Positions 1 through 8,926 of a DNA stretch of 64,000 nt are shown here, in pieces. Each line of letters opens with the position of its first letter. Position 1 is the first letter of the stretch. Origin of the DNA: Candidatus Melainabacteria bacterium (GTDB lineage Bacteria; Cyanobacteriota; Vampirovibrionia; Obscuribacterales; Obscuribacteraceae); the NCBI GenBank assembly GCA_016716405.1, contig JADJWK010000003.1, positions 682,001 through 746,000 on the forward strand. The letters are read 5' to 3'. The position numbers were made by a program, and so were the translations under genes. The notes under the pieces are model-generated. The model was not told the DNA's origin. It ran no database searches and saw nothing but the letters and a program-made list of their open reading frames with translations.

Positions 1-1908
1 CTTGAATGCGATGAGTTTCCCGTCGATCGGTATAAACCGGTAAGGGAGCTGGGCAGGGGATCGACAGGAGTTGTTTACCTGTGCCGGGACCGATTGCTTC
101 TTGGCAAGCGGGTGGCGGTGAAAGTGCTAAGTGTGCTGACCGCCGAGCAGCTGGTGTCCTTCCAGGAAGAGGCCAGGACAACCAGCCGCCTGGATCATCG
201 GGGCATAGGCGGCATTCTCGACTTTGGCAGCACCACCGGTGGTGTGCCCTATATGGTCCTGGATTACTTTCCGGGAATGAATCTGGAGAATTATCTTCTC
301 GAGTATGGTCCCCTGGACGAGAACACAGTGCGTGTGATCTTCCTGCAGGTCATGGAAGCTCTGGAATATGCCCACCGACTGGGCATCTTCCACCGAGATC
401 TCAAGCCATCCAATATTCTCGTATCGTTTTCGGAGGAAGGCGAGATAGTTGCCAAGCTGATTGACTTTGGAATTGCAAGGGTTTCGGAGCTCACAGGCGC
501 GACCACAAGGTTTCAGGGACGAACTCTTGCTGGCACGCCCTTCTATATGAGCCCCGATGTGGCGGGCGGCTACGATTACAGCCCTGCCTCGGAGGTTTAT
601 TCTCTCGGTTGTGTAATGTTCGAGATTCTTACAGGTTCGGTGCCCTTTCGGGGTGAGACCGCTCTCGATACGCTCTTACTGCATGCCAATGCTCCGCTGC
701 CGCCGGTCGATGAAGTCGAGGAAATCAAGGTATCGGAGCAGGTCAAAGAATTCTTGATGCGATGTCTGGAGAAGAATCCTGACTATCGCTTCGGCACCAT
801 GACCGCTGCTCGCGAATTTCTGCTTGCCGACTCGAAAGAGGAGGAAACCAGGGCAGACGAGCCTGTCAGTAGATCTTCCCCTCCATCCCTGAAGTTCTGG
901 GGAATAGCCCTGGCGGTCCTGGGACTGGCGGGACTGGCCGGCTGGCAGATGGTCAACAGCGCTATCGGTCCCAGCCCCGTGATCGACTATAAGCCTCCTG
1001 ACAACACTGGAACTTCATCCCTAGATGCAAAGCTCACCCCCGAGGTTAGATTCGTGGGCAAAGACTCGATAAGCCTTTCAGGATTATACGGACAACTCGA
1101 CCTCAAGATCCTTTCCAGGTATCCGCAGACTCGCCAGTTGAAGGTTAGATTCGCGGACATGACTTCGAACCCGAGTTCTCTTGCAGAGCTTCCTCTTTCG
1201 ATACTCCGTCTCGATAACTGCCGGCTATCGGAGAAAACATTCAAGACATTGAGTCGGATCCGCACTCTGGAAGATCTTTCGTTGATTGAGTCCGCTCCGG
1301 TCACCGGATCCAGCATTGCCTTTTTGCAAACTCTTCCGAAACTCTCCTCACTTCAACTCAACCGGATCGAGATCGAGCAGGCTCAAAGGTGGACTGAGAT
1401 CTTCGAGTCCATGAGCAAGATTCGCTCTATTCAGCAAATCTATATAAATAGCTGCGGCTCGATAACCGGAGAAAACCTGAGAGCTTTGCGCGCTCTTCCT
1501 GATTTGCGTTATCTCACCCTTGCTTACTGTGTAATAGATAACGACTGCCTGCCTGAGATCTCTCAATGTGGCGGTCTTGAGTCCCTCTCCTTGCGGCGCT
1601 GCCAGTCTTTCGACGGCTCGAACCTGGAATGTCTCCAATCACTGAAAAAACTCAGCCGTCTGGATCTCGGGGGTACGAGCATAGCCCCGGAGCACCTTGA
1701 TAAGGTTCTCCTGTGCTCGAATCTTTCGAGGCTGGATCTAGCTGATCTGAACCTCTCGGACAGGGATATCGCCAGGATCGACCAGATCAGGCTGGAATAT
1801 TTGAATCTAAGCAACACTCAGGTCTCGCAGCCAGCCCTGTCTCGCCTGAAGAGAGTGAAAAGTATAGAAATGAGGAGCCCCAGTTCCGGGGTTTCGCCCA
1901 TGCGGTGA
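1..1908 (+). CDS. Ser/Thr protein kinase with transmembrane segment and leucine-rich repeats (5' end outside window)
   Basis: The reading frame is open from the first base, so the true start lies upstream. Counting from base 1, the glycine loop GRGSTGVVY is at residues 18-26, the ATP lysine (VAVKVL) near 41, the catalytic loop HRDLKPSN near 131 and DFG near 155. The activation segment ends in SPD rather than APE. A single hydrophobic segment near residues 300-317 is followed by about 300 residues of irregular LRRs. The layout suggests a membrane-anchored Hanks kinase with a cytoplasmic catalytic domain and extracytoplasmic LRRs. The protein at 44394-46628 has the same design. The last dozen or so codons overlap the symporter remnant that follows, so the native C-terminus was probably replaced. 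Kinase call certain; ligand unknown. Confidence 0.9.
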   Translation, partial: LECDEFPVDRYKPVRELGRGSTGVVYLCRDRLLLGKRVAVKVLSVLTAEQLVSFQEEARTTSRLDHRGIGGILDFGSTTGGVPYMVLDYFPGMNLENYLLEYGPLDENTVRVIFLQVMEALEYAHRLGIFHRDLKPSNILVSFSEEGEIVAKLIDFGIARVSELTGATTRFQGRTLAGTPFYMSPDVAGGYDYSPASEVYSLGCVMFEILTGSVPFRGETALDTLLLHANAPLPPVDEVEEIKVSEQVKEFLMRCLEKNPDYRFGTMTAAREFLLADSKEEETRADEPVSRSSPPSLKFWGIALAVLGLAGLAGWQMVNSAIGPSPVIDYKPPDNTGTSSLDAKLTPEVRFVGKDSISLSGLYGQLDLKILSRYPQTRQLKVRFADMTSNPSSLAELPLSILRLDNCRLSEKTFKTLSRIRTLEDLSLIESAPVTGSSIAFLQTLPKLSSLQLNRIEIEQAQRWTEIFESMSKIRSIQQIYINSCGSITGENLRALRALPDLRYLTLAYCVIDNDCLPEISQCGGLESLSLRRCQSFDGSNLECLQSLKKLSRLDLGGTSIAPEHLDKVLLCSNLSRLDLADLNLSDRDIARIDQIRLEYLNLSNTQVSQPALSRLKRVKSIEMRSPSSGVSPMR

Positions 1909-2425
1909 GAGCAATGGCCGGCAAATTCGACCGGGAGACGGACCCCGGCGAGATCTCTTTTTTCAGAGCCCTGTGCACGGCGCTCTCGGACACCGTCGGC
2001 ACCGGCGGTATCATATCTGGTGGCCATGCTCGAGCCTTTTATCGACTCCATCGTGATCTGCTCCATGACCGCTCTGGTGATCATCTGCACCGGCGTCTAC
2101 GAGACCGTCACCGTCAAGGGACAGCTAACGAGCGCCGACTTCGAGGCGGGGCTCCCGGGCACGGGACCGATGGTTGCCCTTGCCACTCTTTGTTTCGCTT
2201 TCTCCACCCTCATAGCCTGGTCTTTCTACTGGCACCCCTGTGATCGTCTATTGCTGGCTCTATGTGATTTTCATAGTAATCGGGTCGCTTCATTCACTGG
2301 ATGACGTGATCAATTTCTGCGATGCCGCCAACGGTCTCATGGCCCTTCCGAACCTGATAGCCCTGCTTGTCCTCTTTCCGGTGGTTGCCAGAATGACCCG
2401 GGAGTATTTCAAGAGCTATGTCTAA
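1872..2425 (+). pseudogene. Sodium:alanine symporter (AGCS family) remnant
   Basis: Three short segments in three frames resemble consecutive parts of an AGCS amino-acid:cation symporter. Positions 1872-2007 read EEPQFRGFAHAVRAM and then DPGEISFFRALCTALS with TVGTG. Positions 2005-2238 read AMLEPFIDSIVICSMTALVI. Positions 2240-2425 read YVIFIVIGS and NGLMALPNLIALLV. Family members are about 450-500 residues long. Here the N-terminal helices and, by memory of the family layout, roughly 200 residues between the first two segments are missing. Two frame changes (near 2005 and 2238) rule out a working transporter. The 5' edge overlaps the end of the kinase gene. No SD-led start is visible. The family call rests on remembered conserved blocks. 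Confidence 0.8.
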
Positions 2426-3366
2426 CGCATCGGTATGCCTTCGTTCGGGATTACTCTCTCGTCGACGTTAATGAATGCCCTTCCCCTGGCGGGCATACCA
2501 TGCGACCTGACATGAATCGGAACATGCCAGTGAGGGAATCGCATCTCCGGGATGATGAAGGTTATATGAGAGTCGCTGGCCGATGTCACATTCGCTCTGA
2601 AGTTTCCTACATTGACGATATTTTCCGATGCCACCGGCGAGAAGCCTACCCCCTCGAGGGTGACAGGGTGACGAGGCGGCGAGGCCAGCATGTTCACTCG
2701 ATTGATGACCGGGTTCGACCGGACCTTTATCCCGAAAGGCTCGCTCTTGACCGAAGCGACTTCTACCCTTATTTCCTGCCTGCCGCCGGCGATGTTGCTC
2801 GGAACCTTGAATCGGACTGTCCCGGCATCGTTGCTCGTCGGTCTGACACGCTTCTGCCCTATCCACGCCATGACCAGCTCCCGGTCCTGCCGATCCGAGA
2901 AGTTCTTCCCTTCGATTTTGACCTCATCCCCGGGCCATACCAGGGATGGTTCCACTCCCGAGATGACCGGGCCTCGAATAAAAAGCCTCCACATCATCCG
3001 GGCACCGGATTGGCCTTCTCCCCGCACATTCAACGAGGAATAACCGCGTTGAAGCTTGCCTGTCAGATCGACGGAGAAGCTCGCATGCTTGTTGAAATCA
3101 TCGAGACTGATGAGCGGAGCTCTCTCAAGCTCGACCTTGAGGCGATTGACTCTCGGTCGTCCCTCCACCCCGTTGAGAAAGTCGATACGCAGAGGCAGTT
3201 CTTCCTGGCCGGCTTTGAGCTCGATGCGATCGCCCCAGCTCTGCCAGGCGCCTGTCCTGGTGACATGAGGTTTGGATTCCTGCAGAAGATACATGCCCTC
3301 GCTGGCGGAGCACGGCAGGCATGAAGCTATCAACACTAGAAAGAGGTGAAAATGTTTTCCGGTCAC
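2422..3366 (-). CDS. Secreted IPT/TIG-domain protein
   Basis: The 314-residue protein starts with GTG, and aaggaga lies 8 bases upstream. A hydrophobic signal segment (LFLVLIASCLPCSAS) allows either a lipoprotein reading, with Cys in IASC, or ordinary cleavage after CSA. The middle and C-terminal parts hold two immunoglobulin-like IPT/TIG repeats. The first begins at VISGVEPSLVWPGDEVKIEG and the second at NPVINRVNMLASP; both show the typical 'P..G..V.I.G..F' pattern. Such folds act as binding or spacer modules in surface proteins. The first 110 residues match nothing I recognise. It is convergent with the symporter remnant (4-bp overlap) and divergent from the DUF2252 gene. Function unknown. 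Confidence 0.75.
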   Translation of the reverse strand: MTGKHFHLFLVLIASCLPCSASEGMYLLQESKPHVTRTGAWQSWGDRIELKAGQEELPLRIDFLNGVEGRPRVNRLKVELERAPLISLDDFNKHASFSVDLTGKLQRGYSSLNVRGEGQSGARMMWRLFIRGPVISGVEPSLVWPGDEVKIEGKNFSDRQDRELVMAWIGQKRVRPTSNDAGTVRFKVPSNIAGGRQEIRVEVASVKSEPFGIKVRSNPVINRVNMLASPPRHPVTLEGVGFSPVASENIVNVGNFRANVTSASDSHITFIIPEMRFPHWHVPIHVRSHGMPARGRAFINVDERVIPNEGIPMR

Positions 3367-3396
3367 TCCGGGTCTCCTTAGAGCTCACAATTTACT

Positions 3397-3424
3397 TGTA
3401 CCCCGCCGTTTTCAATTGGGTACA
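3397..3424. promoter_or_regulatory. Inverted repeat between divergent genes
   Basis: TGTACCC (3397-3403) and GGGTACA (3418-3424) form a perfect 7-bp inverted repeat with a 14-bp A/T-rich spacer. It lies in the 92-bp gap between the IPT/TIG gene and the DUF2252 gene, where a shared operator would be expected. No convincing -35/-10 pair was found beside it. Confidence 0.3.
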
Positions 3425-3458
3425 TTGATATCGTCTGTCAGTTCAGCGGAACTCTTTC

Positions 3459-4884
3459 ATGAAGCAAAAAAAGGCAGTCAAGTCGGGAGGGTTCTCGCAC
3501 CCGCCTCTGCATGCGGACTATCTGGAGAAACCAGCCCATGTGCGCTCGCTCAAGGACAGGTTCGAGCTCGGAGCGGCCATGCGTGAGTTATGCCCGCGCG
3601 ATGCGCACGCCGAGTTCGCTCTTGACCGGAAGGGTCGGGGAGATCCCGTGGAGCTCCTGATCGACTCGAGCAAAGGTCGAATCGAGAGCCTGGTGCCGAT
3701 AAGATACGGACGGATGTCGACATCCCCCTTTGCTTTCTATCGCGGCGCTGCCGTATTGATGGCCGCCGACCTCGTCGCGACGCCGGAGACCGGCTATGCC
3801 GTCCAGTCTTGCGGTGACAGTCATCTCTGCAATTTCGGTGCTTTTGCCACACCGGAGAGAAACATCATCTTCGATATAAACGATTTCGACGAGACCTTCC
3901 CTGCCCCATGGGAGTGGGATTTGAAACGCCTGGCGGCCAGCCTGGTAATCGCTTGCAGCCACAATGGCTACAGGAAGTCCGAAGGCAGGGCGGCAGCGAC
4001 CAGGATGGTCGAGAGTTACCGGGACCGTATGTACGAGCTGGCAAGGATGAAGACTCTCACAGCCTGGTATGACTTCCTTTGCTTCGAGGAGTTGATCCGG
4101 AAGGGCTCCAGTCGAAAGTATGGTGAAAAGCGCCGGAAGGAACTGGACAAGGCAGTGGCAAGAGATTCTCTGGTCGAGTATGTCAAACTCGCTCATATCG
4201 TTGAAGGAGTCCCGAGAATCAAGGACCGGCCACCTCTAATCTACCATGATGAGCGGTATGGCACACCGAAATTCAAGCGCGCCATCAAGGAGGGGATCGA
4301 GAACTATCGAGAAACCCTTCCAGCGGAGCGCCGGGTGTTGTTCGATCGTTACCACTTCGTCGACACGGCGATCAAGGTTGTCGGAGTAGGAAGCGTCGGT
4401 ACCATGTGCATGATCGCTTTATTTTTCGCGGCTGACGGAGATCCCCTTTTCCTCCAGGTCAAGCAGGCGACAGGCTCTGTTCTCGAGCCCTATTCCACCT
4501 ACCCGTCCTTTCAGTCTCATGGCGAGCGAGTCGTCTTCGGCCAGCGCCTGATGCAGGCGTCCAGCGATATTTTCCTGGGACATTTCGTCGGTCTCGAGGG
4601 AAGGCATTTTTATGTCAGGCAGCTTCGCGATGTCAAAGTGAAGATATCGGTGGAGGAGTTCTCGCCAAAGGAGATGCTGGAATACGCTAAAAAGTGCGGA
4701 TGGGCCCTTGCACGCGCCCATGCGCGATCCGGCGGTTCTGGCAGGTTATATAGGTAGAGGCCAGGCTGTGCCGGCTGCTGTGGCTGAGTTCGCTGAAAGG
4801 TACGCCTTGCAGAACGAGAAGGACTATCAGCGCTTCCTTGATGCGATCGACAAAGGAGTGATATCGGCGACGAAGGGGCTCTAG
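3459..4884 (+). CDS. DUF2252 family protein, frameshifted near the 3' end
   Basis: The protein carries the DUF2252 core: YGRMSTSPFAFYRGAA, then CGDSHLCNFG, then FDINDFDETFPAPWEWDLKRL. This uncharacterised family looks like aminoglycoside-phosphotransferase/kinase folds, with GDSHLCNFG resembling a catalytic loop. Translation as given stops at 4757 after ARAHARSG. The next frame continues DPAVLAGYIG and a typical acidic C-terminal helix to a stop at 4882-4884. The join at 4725-4732 holds one copy of CGATCCGG. A second tandem copy would restore RSGDPAV in frame, so loss of one 8-bp repeat unit explains the shift. It may be real decay or a sequence error. About 50 C-terminal residues are lost if real. 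Confidence 0.8.
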
Positions 4885-4895
4885 AGCAATCGCTT

Positions 4896-5363
4896 CTATT
4901 TGAAATAGACATCCACATAATCGGTGACTTCGCAGTCGGGACATTTCATCTCCTGCAGTCGCCAGTATTTGCGTTTGCCGGTTATGAGAAAAGTCATGTC
5001 ACCGTCTCTGATGCACTCTTTGCCGTCATTGTTGTAATGCACCCGGCAGATTATCTTGCCCTTGAACTTGAATGATTTCGGTCCGATCTCGGTGATGATA
5101 CCGTCTATTTTCAGATAGTCATGATCTTTGCCGTCGGCTATCTGCTCGCCTTTGAGATAGAGGACGCCATTCTTCTCTACCACCGTAGCGTTTCCGTACC
5201 TGGGCTTGTCGAATAGAAGCCATTGCAGGGAGAGCATATGCTTGCCCAGGAGCTTCTGCTTCTGGACCGCGTCTTTGACAGCCGTGGGAGCAGGGGGGCT
5301 CGAAGCCCGCGCCGGAGCCGAGCATAGACCAAGCAGGGCGATAGCGATCAGCAGCTTTCTCAT
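4896..5363 (-). CDS. Small secreted protein of unknown function
   Basis: This 155-residue protein has a clear signal peptide (MRKLLIAIALLGLCSAPARA, cleavage after ARA). The mature part is a compact, probably beta-rich domain that ends in KRKYWRLQEM, a CPDC pair and DYVDVYFK. Four cysteines in the mature part (ICRV, KECI, CPDC) could form disulfides. An SD (gagga) lies inside the end of the upstream gene, and only one base separates the two genes, so it is probably co-transcribed with the transglutaminase-like protein and the glucosidase. I do not recognise the family. Confidence 0.7.
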   Translation of the reverse strand: MRKLLIAIALLGLCSAPARASSPPAPTAVKDAVQKQKLLGKHMLSLQWLLFDKPRYGNATVVEKNGVLYLKGEQIADGKDHDYLKIDGIITEIGPKSFKFKGKIICRVHYNNDGKECIRDGDMTFLITGKRKYWRLQEMKCPDCEVTDYVDVYFK

Positions 5364-5364
5364 C

Positions 5365-6303
5365 TTATATCCTCGTCCAGTAGAACGCTCTTTTTCGAGT
5401 CAGACTCTCTTTTCTGTTATTGGTGCTGTTATAGGCATTTCCCAGAAGGTTGCTATTGCCGCCCCCGTGAAAGGAAATGAGAGACGGCTGAAAAAATGTC
5501 CCGGCGTATCTGGGTCTGTCAGGATGGTGCGAATCAAGAGTAGGGTCGAAAGGCACCCAGCCTTTTGACGGGAAGTAGGCCTCGCACCAGCGGTGACCCT
5601 CTCTGTCTTCATAAGGGGCTTGCTTTCGCAAGCGCGAGCCGGCGGCAAAACGAGTCGGGACTCCGGTAGCCCGGCAGAGAGCGCTGAAAAGATAACTGAA
5701 CTCCGAACAGCTGCCACTGCCACGGGCTAGCACTTCCGGCGCTCCGTCCCAGCTTCCTTCCTGGCTATATTCGAGATTGGCTGAGACATAACGGTGAATG
5801 GCCAGGACCCGGGTCCAGGGATCTCTGTGACTCGAGGCGAAACGACCGGCCAGGGCTTTTATGGTGGGCGAGGAGAAATCGTATATGCGTTTTATATCTC
5901 GAGAATATATTTTGCGTATATTTTCTGGTATTGCCCCCGGCCCGGAGTCGGCTTTTACAGGTCTCAACTCATCGAAGCGGACCTGCAGGTCATAGCCGAA
6001 GCTCATGCTCTTGCCCGGTGCAAGTCGTCTAACCAGATACTGATAGACAGCCTGGCCGTACTGATCTCGCAGAACGAGGGGCCTCAGCCCGGCTTCTGTA
6101 CAGGTGGGGCTGAGACCGAGAATTTTCTGACCGGGACAATCGCCGGGGCGGGCTATGGCTACCCGGACATCATCCACCGGCGAGGCGCTCTTGTTGGTTA
6201 TCGTGTGCACGAATCGAATTCTATAGCTCTCGTCTGCCCGGGCGGACTGGACAGCCAGAACGAGCAGCACCAGCAGCACCGGGACGATAGAGACAGCTCT
6301 CAC
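5365..6303 (-). CDS. Secreted transglutaminase-like cysteine peptidase-fold protein
   Basis: The 312-residue protein has a signal peptide ending in ARA. An N-terminal beta domain (residues about 25-125) is followed by a transglutaminase core. All three catalytic positions are visible: Cys in GSGSCSEFSYLF, His in GHRWCEAYFP and Asp in WVPFDPT. Members act as papain-like proteases or amide-bond-forming enzymes. The conserved GVPTRF strand is present. The start ATG overlaps the stop of the upstream glucosidase by 4 bp (ATGA), which indicates translational coupling. The C-terminal 50 residues are Asn/Ser-rich and probably disordered. Fold assignment is firm; the substrate is unknown. Confidence 0.85.
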   Translation of the reverse strand: MRAVSIVPVLLVLLVLAVQSARADESYRIRFVHTITNKSASPVDDVRVAIARPGDCPGQKILGLSPTCTEAGLRPLVLRDQYGQAVYQYLVRRLAPGKSMSFGYDLQVRFDELRPVKADSGPGAIPENIRKIYSRDIKRIYDFSSPTIKALAGRFASSHRDPWTRVLAIHRYVSANLEYSQEGSWDGAPEVLARGSGSCSEFSYLFSALCRATGVPTRFAAGSRLRKQAPYEDREGHRWCEAYFPSKGWVPFDPTLDSHHPDRPRYAGTFFQPSLISFHGGGNSNLLGNAYNSTNNRKESLTRKRAFYWTRI

Positions 6304-8048
6304 CTGGTGCCCTCGAGCTCGGCAATAAGCACCGCATACGGAGCCAGGCTCATCTTCTCGAGATCCACTGAAGCGCTTTCCTGTTCCGGGGAGGCGAGGA
6401 GAACCCGTGCCTGCCTGCCGGCTTTGAACACTTCCGGGGGAAGGCTCAGGGTCTGGCCGGCGGCGCTCATATTGAGAGCGACGATTACCGTCCTGTCCTG
6501 AGATTTTCTGGCATAAGCAAGGACATGCTCCTGGTCGCGAGCAAGGGCGATATATTCGCCTTCTTTCAAGGCGCTGTTCTCTTTTCTGAGCTTGATGAGA
6601 TCTTTGTAGAAGTTGAGGATGGAGCCGGGCTTCTTCGATTCGGTCTCGACATTATGACTCTTGTAGTTATTCGACACCGGCAGCCAGGGCCTGACGGTGC
6701 TGAAACCGGCGTTCTCGGTGGCATTCCATTGCATGGGAGTGCGCTCTCCGTCCCGGCCTTTCTCTTCGGGCCAGCCGAGCAGGCCAATCGGATCCCTGAC
6801 CTCCTCTTTAGTCTCGGGATCGCGATTCTGCATACCCAGCTCCTCGCCATAATAGAGCACCGGCGTGCCCCGCAGCGTCAGGAGAAGAGCGCCCATGAGC
6901 CGGGCAATCTGATCGTTGTTCCTGCCGTCTCCGTATCTCTCGAAGTGTCTTCTGGCGTCATGGTTGCTCAGCACATAACATGGCCAGCCGCCCCTGGCGT
7001 TCTCATCTATCTCGGCGATGCTCTTTCTGAATTTCGGGGCGGAGAGCTCGTTTATATAGGCGAAACGGAAATTCATCGGGAGCTGGATTTCATCTCCGTC
7101 TCCACCGCCGTCTCCGTACATGGATACCAGTTGATCCAGATCTTCTGCGGTCGTCTCGCCGAGAAGCAGCCTGTGATCGTTATAAGAGCCGAGCACTTTG
7201 CGCAGGTCTTTGAGCTCTTTATGAATCTCCGGCAGGAGCAGATAGTTGTACTTGTGCTCCATATCCGGATCGCCATAAGCGTTTTTGCCGGGCTTCAATG
7301 GATTGTCCGTGAGCTTCTCGTCCTCGAACAGAGTATTGATGGCGTCGAGCCTGAATCCGGCGGTGCCACGGTCGAGCCAGAAACGCGCCACATCGTGCAT
7401 GGCCTTTTTGACCTCGGGATTGCGCCAGTTCAGGTCCGGTTGCTCGGGATAGAAAAAGTGATAATAGCTCTCACCGGTTTTCTCGTCCTTCGTCCAGGCG
7501 GAGCCTCCGAAAAGAGCCACCCAGTTGCTCGGGGGCGAGCCGTCCTCTTTCAGCGGCTTCCAGATATACCAGTCTCTTTTGGGGTTGTCTCTCGATGCCC
7601 GGGACTCCTCGAACCACCGGTGCCTGTCGGAGGTGTGATTGAGCACCAGATCCATGACAATGCGGATACCCCGCTTGCCGGCTTCCCGGACGAGCTGGTC
7701 ATAATCGGCAAGCGTGCCATAGAGAGGATCGATGGCACAGTAGTCCGAGATGTCGTAGCCGAAGTCCACCTGGGGAGAGGGATAGCAGGGCGTGAGCCAG
7801 ATCGCGTCGATGCCGAGATCCTGGAGATAATCGAGCTTCTCGATGATACCCCGGAGATCCCCTGTGCCATTTGCGTCCGAGTCCTTGAAGCTGCGCGGAT
7901 AGATCTCGTAGATCACCGCTGTTTTCCACCAGGGCATGGTATTGCTCTTCCTGTCCCGAGCCGAGGCAGAAACTGGAGTCGATATACAAATAGACAGGAA
8001 GAGGCAGCAGGCAAGGACGGTAGCAAGCTTGGTTGTCCAGTGTTTCAT
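6300..8048 (-). CDS. Secreted GH13 alpha-glucosidase / alpha-amylase family protein
   Basis: A GH13 (alpha/beta)8-barrel enzyme of the oligo-1,6-glucosidase/maltase type. Visible are YEIYPRSFKD near the N-terminus, MDLVLNHTSD (region I), GFRLDAIN with the nucleophile Asp, LLLGET with the acid/base Glu, and LSNHDARR with the transition-state Asp. It should hydrolyse alpha-glucosidic bonds of short oligosaccharides. The ATG at 8048 was chosen because it begins a good signal peptide (MKHWTTKLATVLACC, cut after SASA); an in-frame ATG 36 bases upstream only adds a polar prefix. Export to the periplasm suggests processing of external oligosaccharides. It follows the alpha/beta hydrolase gene by 25 bp. 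Confidence 0.9.
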   Translation of the reverse strand: MKHWTTKLATVLACCLFLSICISTPVSASARDRKSNTMPWWKTAVIYEIYPRSFKDSDANGTGDLRGIIEKLDYLQDLGIDAIWLTPCYPSPQVDFGYDISDYCAIDPLYGTLADYDQLVREAGKRGIRIVMDLVLNHTSDRHRWFEESRASRDNPKRDWYIWKPLKEDGSPPSNWVALFGGSAWTKDEKTGESYYHFFYPEQPDLNWRNPEVKKAMHDVARFWLDRGTAGFRLDAINTLFEDEKLTDNPLKPGKNAYGDPDMEHKYNYLLLPEIHKELKDLRKVLGSYNDHRLLLGETTAEDLDQLVSMYGDGGGDGDEIQLPMNFRFAYINELSAPKFRKSIAEIDENARGGWPCYVLSNHDARRHFERYGDGRNNDQIARLMGALLLTLRGTPVLYYGEELGMQNRDPETKEEVRDPIGLLGWPEEKGRDGERTPMQWNATENAGFSTVRPWLPVSNNYKSHNVETESKKPGSILNFYKDLIKLRKENSALKEGEYIALARDQEHVLAYARKSQDRTVIVALNMSAAGQTLSLPPEVFKAGRQARVLLASPEQESASVDLEKMSLAPYAVLIAELEGTR

Positions 8049-8073
8049 GAGTTTGCCGGATCGGGAAGAGGAA

Positions 8074-8913
8074 TTATCCCACAAAATGCCTGATCAGATT
8101 CCGGCTCACTGCATCGGCCTCCTCATGACAGACCCAGTGGCAAGCCTGCTCGAAAATTACAGTCTCAACCCGATCGCACATGGCGGCGCTCGGGGCTACC
8201 AGCTCGAAAGAAAGATAAGGATCTTGCTTGCCCCAGAGGATCATAGCCGGCACCGTGACTCTATGGTTTCCTGCAAAATCCTGCTTGGAAAGCAGAGCCG
8301 CCCGATACCAGTTGAGCATGCCGGTGAGGGCACCGGGCTGCGACCAGGACTCTCTGTATCTCTGCTTCTCGCTTTCGGTCAGATCGGCAGGCTGCCTGTC
8401 GATGAAAGCCTGGAAACCGTTGCGGCTCAGGACCATCTCAGGCAGCTTCGGCAAACAGAAGAAAAACATATAAGAGCTTCGTATGAGCTGTGCCCCGCTC
8501 CTTCTAATCAGCCTCTTCATCACTCCCGGATGAGGGACATTGAGGATGGCGAGCTTTTCCAGGCGCTCAGGAGATTGCATGGCAGTGCTCCAGGCCACCG
8601 CCGCGCCCCAGTCATGACCGGCGAGATTGAACCTCTCGATCCCCAGGCTGTCGGCCAGGTCCAGAATATCCCGGACCAGTCTCGCCATCACATACTGATT
8701 GATACCGGCAGGCTTGTCGCTGAGATTGTAGCCTCTCTGATCCGGTGCCACCACGAAGCAGCCTGCCGCAGCCAGAGCCTCGATCTGTTTCTCCCAGCAA
8801 AACCATGCCTCGGGAAAACCATGCAGAAGAAAGACGGGCAGGCCGTTTCTCTGCCCGGCAGTGGCGCAATGAAGCGTGATACCGGCGGTTTTGACCCGCT
8901 CCAGAGTGATCAA
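8074..8913 (-). CDS. Alpha/beta hydrolase, epoxide hydrolase/haloalkane dehalogenase-like
   Basis: The 279-residue cytoplasmic protein shows the epoxide hydrolase pattern. The oxyanion motif is HGFPEAW, the nucleophile elbow GHDWGAAV has Asp rather than Ser, the third acid is likely in WGKQDPYL, and the catalytic His is in ACHWV. A helical cap lies between the two halves (about 130-205). An Asp nucleophile points to epoxides or haloalkanes rather than simple esters. It sits between the GH13 glucosidase and PPK2 genes on the same strand. The substrate cannot be read from the sequence. Confidence 0.88.
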   Translation of the reverse strand: MITLERVKTAGITLHCATAGQRNGLPVFLLHGFPEAWFCWEKQIEALAAAGCFVVAPDQRGYNLSDKPAGINQYVMARLVRDILDLADSLGIERFNLAGHDWGAAVAWSTAMQSPERLEKLAILNVPHPGVMKRLIRRSGAQLIRSSYMFFFCLPKLPEMVLSRNGFQAFIDRQPADLTESEKQRYRESWSQPGALTGMLNWYRAALLSKQDFAGNHRVTVPAMILWGKQDPYLSFELVAPSAAMCDRVETVIFEQACHWVCHEEADAVSRNLIRHFVG

Positions 8914-8926
8914 TTATACAGGTCCC

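Noticed and set aside
1905..2243. A separate 112-codon gene overlapping the kinase end
   Set aside because: Only its first 35 codons resemble a protein (AGCS); the rest is arginine/histidine-rich out-of-frame sequence, so it belongs to a pseudogene.
6525..8093. Plus-strand frame opposite the GH13 gene
   Set aside because: Antisense shadow; no motif or SD.
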